NCBI GenBank assembly: GCA_041686955.1
Contig: JAWLCV010000013.1
Span: 1 to 64,000 of the forward strand
DNA from: UBA7803 sp041686955
GTDB taxonomy: Bacteria; Pseudomonadota; Gammaproteobacteria; Pseudomonadales; Azotimanducaceae
Length of the DNA: 64,000 bases
Direction: 5' to 3'
The translations under genes were made by a program, and so were the position numbers. Below are positions 16,984 through 24,636 of this stretch, one piece after another. The notes below the pieces were generated by a model. The model saw nothing but the letters and a program-made list of their open reading frames with translations, did no database searches and was not told the DNA's origin. The stretch's first letter is position 1; each line of letters begins with the position of its first letter.

Positions 16984-18555
16984 GTGAACGTCGACGCGAA
17001 CTCCGACAGCGCCTGGCACGGCGAATCCGCCGATGTGTGCATCATCGGCGCTGGTCCGGCCGGGCTCGTTCTGGCCTCGGAGCTGGCCGGTCACGGCTTG
17101 TCCGTCACGGTTCTCGAGAGCGGCGGCAACCTACCGGAACGTTTCTACCAGCAGCTCAACGAAGGTGACGGCGGCGACGAGTACGGGGACCTCGAGTCGA
17201 CTCGCTACCGGCAGATCGGCGGCACGGCGAACCTGTGGAACACCGAGGTCGATGGCGTGTCGGCTGCCAAGTTTCTGCCCCTGGACCCCGTGGACTTCGT
17301 GCCACGCCGCTGGCGCCCGGACGGCTGGCCGTTCGAACGGGACGCCCTCGAACCTTACTACCTGAGGGCTCAGGCGATCGCGGATCTGGGACCGTTCCTG
17401 TACCAGGGCTCCGACTGGCCGCAGCCGGACCGAGCGCCCCTTGCCCAGGAGTCGGAGTTACTCGTCAGCGCGGTCTATCAGTTCGGCGCAGCGAAGCCTT
17501 ACACGAGCGTCCTCGCTCGGTCCCTGGCGGCGGCGGACCACGTCCGTCTGGTCACTCACGCAACCGTGCTGGAGCTGGAGACGGATAGGGCCGCCACCCG
17601 GATCACGGCCGCCAAGGTGGGCTCGGCCAGCGGCGGGACGGTTTCGGTGAGGGCACGGCTATTCGTGCTCGCCGCCGGCGCCATAGAAAGTGCACGACTC
17701 CTGCTCGCTTCTCCGGCGCCGGGGGGCGGAGGCATCGGTAACGCCAGCGGCTGGGTAGGGCGCGGGTTCATGGAGCATCCCCGGGACCATGCGCTGACGC
17801 TGACGCCGCGGCGCAGCGCCATCGACGAGCTCGGCTTCTACGATCTTCACCGAGGGGCGGACGGAACCTGGATCATGGGGCGACTGGCACTCGAGGCGGC
17901 GGCGCTGCGTGACCACGACCTGCCCAATGCGTCGGTCAGCCTGCTCGCCGCCTACCAGCGCGGTTTCGCCACGCAATGGCTGGAGCGATGGCGGCGGCTG
18001 ACCGGGCTGCCGCCTGCGTATCCGCGGGGTGGCACTGGCTGGTGGAACAACCCTGAACGGCCCGAGCGCTTCAACGTTCTCGTCAACCTGGAGCAGGCAC
18101 CGAGGGAAGCCAATCGGGTAAGGCTATCGAGCCGCCGGGATGCCTTCGGCGTACCCCGCGTACAGCTCGACTGGCAATGGACGCGTTCGGAGCAGCGCTC
18201 GCTCGAGCGGCTCCGGGGGCTCGTCAAGGAAGAGCTCGAGCGTCTCGGGCTAGGTGAGGTGACGGTGAACGAAAGGGCCCTGCCGAGCCCCCGGGCACAC
18301 CACCACGCCGGCACGTTGCGCATGCACGACGATCCACGCTACGGCGTCGTCGATGCGAACGCACGCGTGCACGACGTGGAAAACCTCTACTGCGCGGGCG
18401 CCGCCGTGTTTCCCACAGCCGGCTTCGCCAACCCCATGCTGACCGTGCTGGCTCTCACGATCCGCCTTGCCGACCATCTGACCGCCTCACGGCCCCGCCA
18501 GTGCGCGGAGCCCACCGCTACCCGTCGGCCCCCGGAATGGGCAGGCACTCCATGA
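16984..18555 (+). CDS. GMC-family FAD-dependent oxidoreductase (second of two)
   Basis: The 523-residue product is related to the gene at 11178-12833. It has the FAD-binding GAGPAG motif (about residues 22-27) with LESGG, the segment QIGGTANLWN, and a GMC C-terminal domain with HHHAGTLRMHDDPRYGVVD and GFANPMLT. The start is GTG. TACAAT at 16958-16963 could be a -10, though the -35 is poor. It is transcribed away from the glycosyltransferase and its last 38 bp overlap the 3' end of the YCII gene on the other strand. Two GMC enzymes around one glycosyltransferase suggest sequential oxidation of a sugar or polyol in one pathway, which is inference. Confidence 0.85.
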   Translation: MNVDANSDSAWHGESADVCIIGAGPAGLVLASELAGHGLSVTVLESGGNLPERFYQQLNEGDGGDEYGDLESTRYRQIGGTANLWNTEVDGVSAAKFLPLDPVDFVPRRWRPDGWPFERDALEPYYLRAQAIADLGPFLYQGSDWPQPDRAPLAQESELLVSAVYQFGAAKPYTSVLARSLAAADHVRLVTHATVLELETDRAATRITAAKVGSASGGTVSVRARLFVLAAGAIESARLLLASPAPGGGGIGNASGWVGRGFMEHPRDHALTLTPRRSAIDELGFYDLHRGADGTWIMGRLALEAAALRDHDLPNASVSLLAAYQRGFATQWLERWRRLTGLPPAYPRGGTGWWNNPERPERFNVLVNLEQAPREANRVRLSSRRDAFGVPRVQLDWQWTRSEQRSLERLRGLVKEELERLGLGEVTVNERALPSPRAHHHAGTLRMHDDPRYGVVDANARVHDVENLYCAGAAVFPTAGFANPMLTVLALTIRLADHLTASRPRQCAEPTATRRPPEWAGTP

Positions 18556-18880
18556 TCTCCACCCCCTCGCCGGGAAATATGCCGAAATGCGGGTGGCCCT
18601 CGAACATGCGGGCCGCGGCCTCGTGGGACTCGGCTTCGACGATCACGTAGCCCACCAGCGCATTCGAGATGTCGGAGACCCCGCTGCCGGTAACCTGCTT
18701 CGTCTTGCCCAGCGGGCCGCCGGCATCGGCGACGGCGTGTCCATGAGTCGTCATCCAGTCTCCCCAGGCTTTCATCCCCGCTTCTTCCCGCGCGCGGCGC
18801 TCGCCCTCCTCCAGCGCATCCCAGCCGGATGCCTCCCGGGCGGATTGGGTACCCGTGTAAACGGCCAGAAACTTTTTCAT
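18518..18880 (-). CDS. YCII-related small protein
   Basis: The 120-residue protein starts MKKFLAVYTGT and ends with a ferredoxin-like half (YVIVEAESHEAAARMFEGHPHFGIFPGEGVEIMECLPIPG), typical of YCII/DGPF-domain proteins. Their role is mostly unknown; some act in small-molecule metabolism or as domains of regulators. Its ATG overlaps the lnt stop as ATGA and GGAGA precedes it by 6-7 nt, so it is translated with lnt. The 3' end overlaps the convergent GMC gene. Confidence 0.8.
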   Translation of the reverse strand: MKKFLAVYTGTQSAREASGWDALEEGERRAREEAGMKAWGDWMTTHGHAVADAGGPLGKTKQVTGSGVSDISNALVGYVIVEAESHEAAARMFEGHPHFGIFPGEGVEIMECLPIPGADG

Positions 18881-20388
18881 TCCGATTCTCCAAGCGGTTT
18901 CGAGAATGGTCGAATCAGGCGCCGGGACTTCGACGCCACCACCAGAAAAAACGCCAGCATCGCCAGGAGCGGCCAATGTCCGTAGCGGGTGAAGGGCGTG
19001 GTGCCCGACATGGTCCGATACTCACCGCGCAGCGCGCCGGCGACGAACTGCGGCAGACGCTCCCGCACCGCTCCCGTGTGGTCGATGACGGCCGTGACTC
19101 CGTTGTTGGTGCCCCGAAGCATGTAGCGGCCGTTCTCCAGGGCCCGCATGCGTGCCATCTGCAGATGCTGCAGCGGCCCGATGCTGGCGCCGAACCACGA
19201 GTCATTGGAGATGGTCAGCAGCACGTCGGCGGCCGCCGCCTGGCCGCGCACCAGCTCCGGATAGACCACTTCGTAGCAGATGGCCACGACGCCCTGCTGA
19301 CCGCCCAGGTCGAGCAGCGGTTGGCGCCAGTTCCCTGGTGCGGCGTGGGACATGGGCAGGTCGAAGAACTCGATGGTGCCGCGCAGCAGCGATTCCAGGG
19401 GGACGTACTCGCCGAAGGGCACCAGCCGGCGCTTCACGTAGCGTCCGTGGCCCGCCCCCAGCGCCAGCGCGGTGTTGCGGAACACCAACTCGCCGTCCGG
19501 CAGCCGCTCCACGGCGGGCAGGCCCATCACCAGGGCGGTGCCACTGGCCTGCCCCCGCCGGTTCAGACCCTCGAGCACATCCGCAGCCTGATGCGCCATG
19601 TAGGTGATGGCAGCTTCCGGCCAGATCATCAGATCCGCATCCCAGTGGGGCTCCGACAGGGTGCGATAGGTATCGAGAATCGGTTCGCGGCTCTCGGGCA
19701 ACCACTTCACCGCCTGATCCACGTTCCCCTGAATGAGCGCTACCTGCCGCGTCTCCACCGGGCGGACCCAGTCGATGCCGACCAGAGGCCAGCCCGCGAG
19801 CCACGGAGCCAGCGCCACGGCCAGGGCCAGCCCCGCCGCCGCGACCCGGCGCCGCCGTGCCAAATCCAGGGCAGCCACCAGCATTCCGGCGCCGAGGGCG
19901 ACGAAGAACCCCACCAGCAGAACCCCTCCCAGCGGTGCCCAGCCCGCCAGCGGCGTGTCGAGATGGGCGTAGCCGGCGAAGAGCCAGGGAAAACCCGTGA
20001 GGAACCACGTGAGCACCCATTCGAAGCCGGTGAACAGCACGGCGAACAGCAGCGCGTCACCGAGCGGTCGGCCGGACCGAAGACGCCCGAACGCCCAGGC
20101 GTTGGCCATGGGGAACAGCGCCAGGCCGGCGACGAAAACCGCGACGAGAAAAGCAGCCAGGGGCGGCGCCGCGTGGCCGTGCTCGTGAATGCTCACGTAC
20201 ACCCAGGACGCTCCGACCCCGTACTTGCCCACGCCGAACAGCCAGCCGGCCCACGCCGCGGAAACCCCGGGCCGGCGTAGCAGGGCGAACCATCCCGCCA
20301 GCGCGAGCAGGCCCAGGGGCCAGTAGTCGAAGGGCGCGAGGGAGAGCGGCAGCAAAGCCCCGAGGAGCAGGGCCACCCCGACGATCAT
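18877..20388 (-). CDS. lnt: Apolipoprotein N-acyltransferase
   Basis: Inner-membrane enzyme that adds the third acyl chain to lipoproteins. The 503-residue product has about six N-terminal membrane helices and a periplasmic nitrilase-like domain from about residue 220. The catalytic triad is visible: Glu in IWPEAAITY, Lys in the VKRRLVPFGEYVP region and Cys in VAICYEVVYP. It sits in the conserved order phoH-ybeY-corC-lnt and overlaps corC upstream and the YCII gene downstream, each as ATGA. Confidence 0.95.
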   Translation of the reverse strand: MIVGVALLLGALLPLSLAPFDYWPLGLLALAGWFALLRRPGVSAAWAGWLFGVGKYGVGASWVYVSIHEHGHAAPPLAAFLVAVFVAGLALFPMANAWAFGRLRSGRPLGDALLFAVLFTGFEWVLTWFLTGFPWLFAGYAHLDTPLAGWAPLGGVLLVGFFVALGAGMLVAALDLARRRRVAAAGLALAVALAPWLAGWPLVGIDWVRPVETRQVALIQGNVDQAVKWLPESREPILDTYRTLSEPHWDADLMIWPEAAITYMAHQAADVLEGLNRRGQASGTALVMGLPAVERLPDGELVFRNTALALGAGHGRYVKRRLVPFGEYVPLESLLRGTIEFFDLPMSHAAPGNWRQPLLDLGGQQGVVAICYEVVYPELVRGQAAAADVLLTISNDSWFGASIGPLQHLQMARMRALENGRYMLRGTNNGVTAVIDHTGAVRERLPQFVAGALRGEYRTMSGTTPFTRYGHWPLLAMLAFFLVVASKSRRLIRPFSKPLGESE

Positions 20389-21221
20389 GAATGTCGTTTG
20401 ACCTGAAGAAGCCGCAAGCGCCGCGAGTCGGCGTTCAGTACCTTGAAGCGCAGGTCGTCGATGGTCACCACCTCGCCCCGCTCCGGCAGGTGGCCGAACG
20501 CCTTGAGCACCAGGCCGCCCACCGTGTCGAACTCCTCCTCGTCGAGGGAAACACCGAAGTAGGCGTTGAAGTCGTCCACCGCCGTGGTGGCCTTGACGTT
20601 GAAGGTCTCGTCGTCGAGCTGCTTGATGAAGGTCTCCTCGTCGACGTCGTGCTCGTCCTCGATGTCGCCGACGATCTGCTCGAGCACGTCTTCGATGGTG
20701 ACGACACCGGAAACGTGACCGTACTCGTCTACCACGACGGCCATGTGGTTACGGGTGTTGCGGAACTCCTGCAGCAGGACGTTCAGACGCTTGCTCTCGG
20801 GTATGACCGCGGCAGGGCGGATGCAATCCTTGATGTCGAAGTGGTCGAGGTCCTTGCTGAGCGCCAGGGGCAGAAGGTCCTTGGCGTGGAGAATGCCCTT
20901 GATGTCGTCCAGGTCGTCGCCGATCACCGGGTATCGGGAATGCTGCGACTTGATGATGGTGGGGAGCAGGACCTCGGGGGGGTCGCCGGCTTTCAGGTAC
21001 ACGAGCTGAGTGCGCGGGATCATGATGTCCCGCGCCTGCATGTCGGACACCTGCAACGCCCCGAAGATGATGTTCAGGGCCTCGACGTCCATGATCTGAC
21101 GGTCCGCGGCGTCTCGCAGCATGTCCATGAGCTCGCTGCGATCCGACGGCTCGTCACTGAACAACGCGGACACCCAGTCGCGCAGCGTGCGCCGCGATGC
21201 CAGGTGATTGTTTTCGCTCAT
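20385..21221 (-). CDS. corC: CorC/HlyC family CBS-domain protein (YbeX)
   Basis: The 278-residue cytosolic protein has a short N-terminal segment, two CBS domains (MIPRTQLVYLKAGD and PAAVIPESKRLNVLLQEF, the latter ending VVTIEDVLEQIVGDI) and a C-terminal CorC_HlyC domain (FDTVGGLVLKAFGHLPERGE). The family is linked to magnesium/cobalt efflux and, as YbeX, to ribosome metabolism in E. coli. It overlaps ybeY and lnt by 4 bp each, consistent with one operon. Confidence 0.93.
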   Translation of the reverse strand: MSENNHLASRRTLRDWVSALFSDEPSDRSELMDMLRDAADRQIMDVEALNIIFGALQVSDMQARDIMIPRTQLVYLKAGDPPEVLLPTIIKSQHSRYPVIGDDLDDIKGILHAKDLLPLALSKDLDHFDIKDCIRPAAVIPESKRLNVLLQEFRNTRNHMAVVVDEYGHVSGVVTIEDVLEQIVGDIEDEHDVDEETFIKQLDDETFNVKATTAVDDFNAYFGVSLDEEEFDTVGGLVLKAFGHLPERGEVVTIDDLRFKVLNADSRRLRLLQVKRHS

Positions 21222-21673
21222 CCTTCCCCGTATGGATCGCTCACACCGAAGCGATCCAGTATCTCGATCTCCAGTCGTTCCATCTCCGCCGCCTCGCCGG
21301 CGGATTGATGATCGTAACCCAAAAGGTGCAACACCCCATGCACGACCATGTGAGCGAAATGATCCGGATACGGCTTACCCTGATCCCCGGCCTCGTGCTC
21401 CACCACCGGTGCGCAGATCACCACGTCGCCCCACACCCGCGCCTCCGGCAAATCGATACCCGCCGGAAAGCTGAGGACGTTGGTCGGGGCGTTCTTCTGC
21501 CGATACTGACGGTTGAGCGCCTGAGATTCCTCGGCGTCCACCACCCGCACGCACAGCTCCCCGGCCGCATGGCCGGTTCCCGGGGCGCCTTCCAGGGCAC
21601 CTTCGGCCCAACGCTCGATGTCGGCGCAGGGGGGCACGGGTCGGCTCGTCGCCACCTGAACCTCAACCGGCAC
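21218..21673 (-). CDS. ybeY: Endoribonuclease YbeY
   Basis: Zinc-dependent single-strand endoribonuclease for 16S rRNA maturation and ribosome quality control. The metal motif HGVLHLLGYDH is intact. I prefer the GTG at 21673 (MPVEVQVATSRPV), giving 151 residues, close to E. coli YbeY (155); it overlaps the phoH stop by 11 bp. An upstream ATG at 21763 would add 30 residues translated from the 15-bp tandem repeats inside phoH and looks spurious, though it cannot be excluded. It overlaps corC as ATGA. Confidence 0.92.
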   Translation of the reverse strand: MPVEVQVATSRPVPPCADIERWAEGALEGAPGTGHAAGELCVRVVDAEESQALNRQYRQKNAPTNVLSFPAGIDLPEARVWGDVVICAPVVEHEAGDQGKPYPDHFAHMVVHGVLHLLGYDHQSAGEAAEMERLEIEILDRFGVSDPYGEG

Positions 21674-22742
21674 TGCGGTCGCCGGGAAGCCGGTCGCCGG
21701 GAAGCCGGTCGCCGGGAACCCGGTCGCTGTCGCCGCCTGCGGGCGGCTCCCGATAGGCCGCATAGGCTTCGACGATCTTCTGTACCAGCGGATGGCGGAC
21801 CACGTCCCGGGAGCTGAAATGGGTGAAGCTGATTCCCTCCACGTCCCGCAGCACGTTGCGCACGTTCACCAGCCCGGACTTCTGCCCCTTGGGCAGGTCG
21901 ATCTGGGTGATGTCCCCCGTGATCACCGCGGTGGAGCCGAAGCCGATCCGCGTGAGGAACATCTTCATCTGCTCGATGGTGGTGTTCTGGCTCTCGTCGA
22001 GAATGATGAAGGCATTGTTGAGAGTGCGTCCCCGCATGTAGGCCAGGGGCGCCACCTCGATGACGTTGCGCTCGATGTACTTGTTCACCCGATCGACGCC
22101 CATCATCTCGTAGAGCGCGTCGTACAGCGGACGAAGATAGGGATCGATCTTCTGGGCCAGATCCCCAGGCAGAAAACCCAGCTTCTCGCCGGCTTCCACC
22201 GCCGGGCGCACCAGCAGGATGCGGCCGACCCGCTGCGTTTCCAGCGCCTCCACGGCGCACGCCACGGCCAGGTAAGTCTTGCCGGTGCCGGCGGGCCCGA
22301 CGCCGAAATTGACGTCGTGGCCGCGGATGCGCTCGACGTAGGCCACCTGGTTGGCGCCCCGGGGCATCACCGACTTGCGCCCCGTGCGGATCGCTCGCTC
22401 GCTGGCGTCCTCGCGCTCGCCGGCGCGCCCTTCCTGGGCCAGCAGCTCGTCGACCCCGGCGTCCTGGAGGAACAGGTGCACCACGTCCGGGTCGATGCTG
22501 TCGCGCTCGGCGGTCTCCCGATAGAGCTGAGACAGCAAGGCGCTGGCGGCCTTCAGGCGCTGCTCCGGTCCGCTCACCTGAAAGACGTTGCCCCGGTTGC
22601 GAATGAGCACGCCCAGGCGCTTTTCGAGGTGCTTGAGATTCTGGTCGAAGGGCCCGCACAAGGCGGCTAGACGGCGGGAATCGTCGGGTTCCAGAATGAC
22701 CTTGGTGGTCATCGCGACCACCCGGGAGGGTTCTTGACTCAA
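21663..22742 (-). CDS. phoH: PhoH-like ATPase (YbeZ)
   Basis: The 359-residue ATPase is a YbeY partner in rRNA processing. It has a KH-like N-terminal region and the PhoH core with Walker A GPAGTGKT and Walker B FIILDESQNT. The C-terminus is odd: three copies of a GDRLP-type pentapeptide (VPGDRLPGDRLPGDRSAG), encoded by 15-bp tandem repeats that run up to the ybeY start. A strong promoter lies just upstream (22772-22799), so phoH probably heads a phoH-ybeY-corC-lnt-YCII transcript separate from miaB. Confidence 0.94.
   Translation of the reverse strand: MSQEPSRVVAMTTKVILEPDDSRRLAALCGPFDQNLKHLEKRLGVLIRNRGNVFQVSGPEQRLKAASALLSQLYRETAERDSIDPDVVHLFLQDAGVDELLAQEGRAGEREDASERAIRTGRKSVMPRGANQVAYVERIRGHDVNFGVGPAGTGKTYLAVACAVEALETQRVGRILLVRPAVEAGEKLGFLPGDLAQKIDPYLRPLYDALYEMMGVDRVNKYIERNVIEVAPLAYMRGRTLNNAFIILDESQNTTIEQMKMFLTRIGFGSTAVITGDITQIDLPKGQKSGLVNVRNVLRDVEGISFTHFSSRDVVRHPLVQKIVEAYAAYREPPAGGDSDRVPGDRLPGDRLPGDRSAG
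21676..21720. repeat. Three 15-bp tandem repeats at the phoH/ybeY junction
   Basis: The unit CGGTCGCCGGGAAGC occurs twice exactly and once with a single change (AAC for AAG), followed by a partial fourth copy. Because 15 is a multiple of 3, the array keeps both frames open: it encodes the phoH C-terminal pentapeptides and would encode TGFPA repeats if ybeY used an upstream start. Confidence 0.9.
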
Positions 22743-22771
22743 TTCAGGCCCTGTGCAGACATCGTCCCGCT

Positions 22772-22799
22772 AGCATATAAAGCCGACGGGGGGTGTCAA
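22772..22799 (-). promoter_or_regulatory. Sigma-70-type promoter for phoH operon
   Basis: On the minus strand, TTGACA (22799-22794), a 16-bp spacer and TATGCT (22777-22772) lie about 30 bp upstream of the phoH ATG, in the gap after miaB. The -35 is a perfect consensus match and the -10 matches 4 of 6. Confidence 0.7.
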
Positions 22800-22820
22800 A
22801 TGAAGAATTCCGCAGCGCAT

Positions 22821-24203
22821 TCAAGCAATCAGGGTGCCACGCAGCGAGTTGGGAAGCGCCTCGTCGATCACGACGTCAGCGAACGTCCCGATTAGAGACT
22901 CGTCCGGCGCCGGGAAGTTCACCACCCGGTTGTTTTCCGTGCGTCCGGCGAGGGCGGCCCCACCCGACCCGGCGGCCCCCGACTCACGCCTGGAGCGGCC
23001 CGTGACCAGCACCCGCTGCCGGGTTCCCACCATGGCGCGGGCGATGGCGTCCGCCTGCTCGCGGATGCGCTGCTGCAGGCGCTCCAGCCGCGCCTTCTTC
23101 ACCTCGAGAGGAATGGGATCCGCCAAGGCCGCGGCCGGAGTGCCAGGGCGGGGGCTGTAGACGAAGCTGAAGGAGACGTCGAAGCCCACCTCCTCGATGA
23201 GCGCCATGGTCTGCTCGAAATCCTCGTCCGTCTCGCCGGGAAAACCGACGATGAAGTCCGACGACAGGCTGATTCCGGGCCGAACCCGGCGCAGCGCGCT
23301 GATCTTCTGCCGATAGTCGGCGGCCGTGTGGCCCCGCTTCATGAGGGCGAGGACGCGATCAGAGCCGGACTGCACCGGCAGGTGCAGATGGTCCACCAGC
23401 TCGGGAACCCGGGCGAACGCATCGATGAGGCTGTCGGTGAACTCCACCGGGTGCGAGGTGGTGAAGCGTATTCGGTCGATGCCTTCCACCTCCGCCACGT
23501 AGTGAATCAGCTCCGCGAGATCCGCCACGTCCGTGTCGATGGCGCCGCGGTAGGCGTTGACGTTCTGGCCGAGCAGGTTGATCTCACGCACCCCCTGTTC
23601 CGCCAGGGCCACCACTTCCCGCATGACGTCCGCCACGGGGCGGCTCACTTCCTCGCCGCGGGTGTACGGCACCACGCAGAAGCTGCAGTACTTGCTGCAG
23701 CCCTCCATCACGGAGACGAAGGCGCTCGGCCCCTCGGCCCGGGGCTCCGGCAAGCGGTCGAACTTCTCGATCTCCGGGAAAGTCACGTCCACCAGGGGCA
23801 CCCGGACGGAGGCCGCGGCATCGTGAGCCAGCACCGCGGCGGCGGGACTCGCCCGATCGAGCATCTCCGGCAGCCGATGCAGGGTCTGCGGCCCGAAGAC
23901 CACGTCCACGTGCGGCGCCCGAGATTGGATGGCCGCGCCCTCCTGGCTCGCCACGCACCCCCCCACGCCGATCTTCAGGTGGGGCTTCTCGGCCTTGAGC
24001 CGCTTCCAGCGGCCGAGCTGGTGAAACACCTTCTCCTGGGCCTTTTCGCGGATCGAGCAGGTGTTCAGCAGGATCAGATCCGCATCCTCGGCCCGCTCCA
24101 CCAGCTCGTAGCCCTGACTCGCCCGCAGCAGGTCCGCCATGCGCGACGAGTCGTACTCGTTCATCTGGCAGCCGTGGGTTTTGATGAAGAGCTTCTTGCT
24201 CAA
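22821..24203 (-). CDS. miaB: tRNA-2-methylthio-N6-dimethylallyladenosine synthase MiaB
   Basis: Radical-SAM methylthiotransferase that modifies A37 of tRNAs. Visible motifs are the N-terminal cluster cysteines (KTHGCQMNEYDS, NTCSIREKA, GVGGCVASQ), the radical-SAM CSKYCSFC and a C-terminal TRAM domain. The TTG at 24203 gives MSKKLFIKTHGCQMNEYDS, closely matching known MiaB starts. An ATG at 24251 lies upstream of a TATAAT box, so it is probably outside the transcript. The product is 460 residues. Confidence 0.93.
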   Translation of the reverse strand: MSKKLFIKTHGCQMNEYDSSRMADLLRASQGYELVERAEDADLILLNTCSIREKAQEKVFHQLGRWKRLKAEKPHLKIGVGGCVASQEGAAIQSRAPHVDVVFGPQTLHRLPEMLDRASPAAAVLAHDAAASVRVPLVDVTFPEIEKFDRLPEPRAEGPSAFVSVMEGCSKYCSFCVVPYTRGEEVSRPVADVMREVVALAEQGVREINLLGQNVNAYRGAIDTDVADLAELIHYVAEVEGIDRIRFTTSHPVEFTDSLIDAFARVPELVDHLHLPVQSGSDRVLALMKRGHTAADYRQKISALRRVRPGISLSSDFIVGFPGETDEDFEQTMALIEEVGFDVSFSFVYSPRPGTPAAALADPIPLEVKKARLERLQQRIREQADAIARAMVGTRQRVLVTGRSRRESGAAGSGGAALAGRTENNRVVNFPAPDESLIGTFADVVIDEALPNSLRGTLIA

Positions 24204-24234
24204 AGCGCTCGCAGCCCGCACAGTGGGGCGCGGA

Positions 24235-24240
24235 ATTATA
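24235..24240 (-). promoter_or_regulatory. Consensus -10 (TATAAT) upstream of miaB
   Basis: TATAAT on the minus strand lies about 31 bp before the proposed miaB TTG. The -35 (TGTATC at 17-bp spacing) is weak. It sits back to back with the DUF1820 promoter. Confidence 0.5.
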
Positions 24241-24245
24241 GTGGG

Positions 24246-24273
24246 TTGCAATTTCCCGATACACCTCTATATA
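24246..24273 (+). promoter_or_regulatory. Sigma-70-type promoter for DUF1820 gene
   Basis: TTGCAA (24246-24251), a 16-bp spacer and TATATA (24268-24273) lie 26 bp upstream of the DUF1820 ATG, divergent from the miaB promoter. Confidence 0.6.
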
Positions 24274-24299
24274 GGTGAGGGAAGCAGACAGGGGTCGTC

Positions 24300-24635
24300 A
24301 TGGCCGACAATCGCAAGCAGATGTACAAAGTGCTGTTCCACAACCAGGGCCACATCTACGAGGTATACGCCCGGGCCATCTACCAGAGCGATCTCTACGG
24401 CTTCATCGAGGTGGAGGACTACGTCTTCGGCACCCGCAGCAAGATGGTCATCGACCCGGCGGAGGACAAGCTGCGCAGCGAGTTCGAGGGCGTCCAGCGC
24501 AGCTTCATCCCCATGCACGCCATCATCCGCATCGACGAGGTGGAAAAGGAGGGCGTGGCCAAGATCACCGACGGCAAGGGCAGCAACGTCACGCCGTTCC
24601 CCATGCCGCTTCCCAGCGACGGCGGGAAGTCCTGA
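24300..24635 (+). CDS. DUF1820 family protein
   Basis: The small acidic cytosolic protein has 111 residues. It begins MADNRKQMYKVLFHNQGHIYEVYARAIYQSDLYGF with the later IDPAEDKLRSEFEGV segment, which I recognise as the DUF1820 family, frequent beside miaB in gammaproteobacteria. Its function is unknown. AGGGG lies 6 nt before the ATG. The acyl-CoA synthetase frame opens one base after the stop, so the two may be co-transcribed. Confidence 0.85.
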   Translation: MADNRKQMYKVLFHNQGHIYEVYARAIYQSDLYGFIEVEDYVFGTRSKMVIDPAEDKLRSEFEGVQRSFIPMHAIIRIDEVEKEGVAKITDGKGSNVTPFPMPLPSDGGKS

Positions 24636-24636
24636 C

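Noticed and set aside
22821..24251. miaB start at the ATG 24251
   Set aside because: It lies upstream of a consensus -10, and the family N-terminus matches the TTG at 24203.
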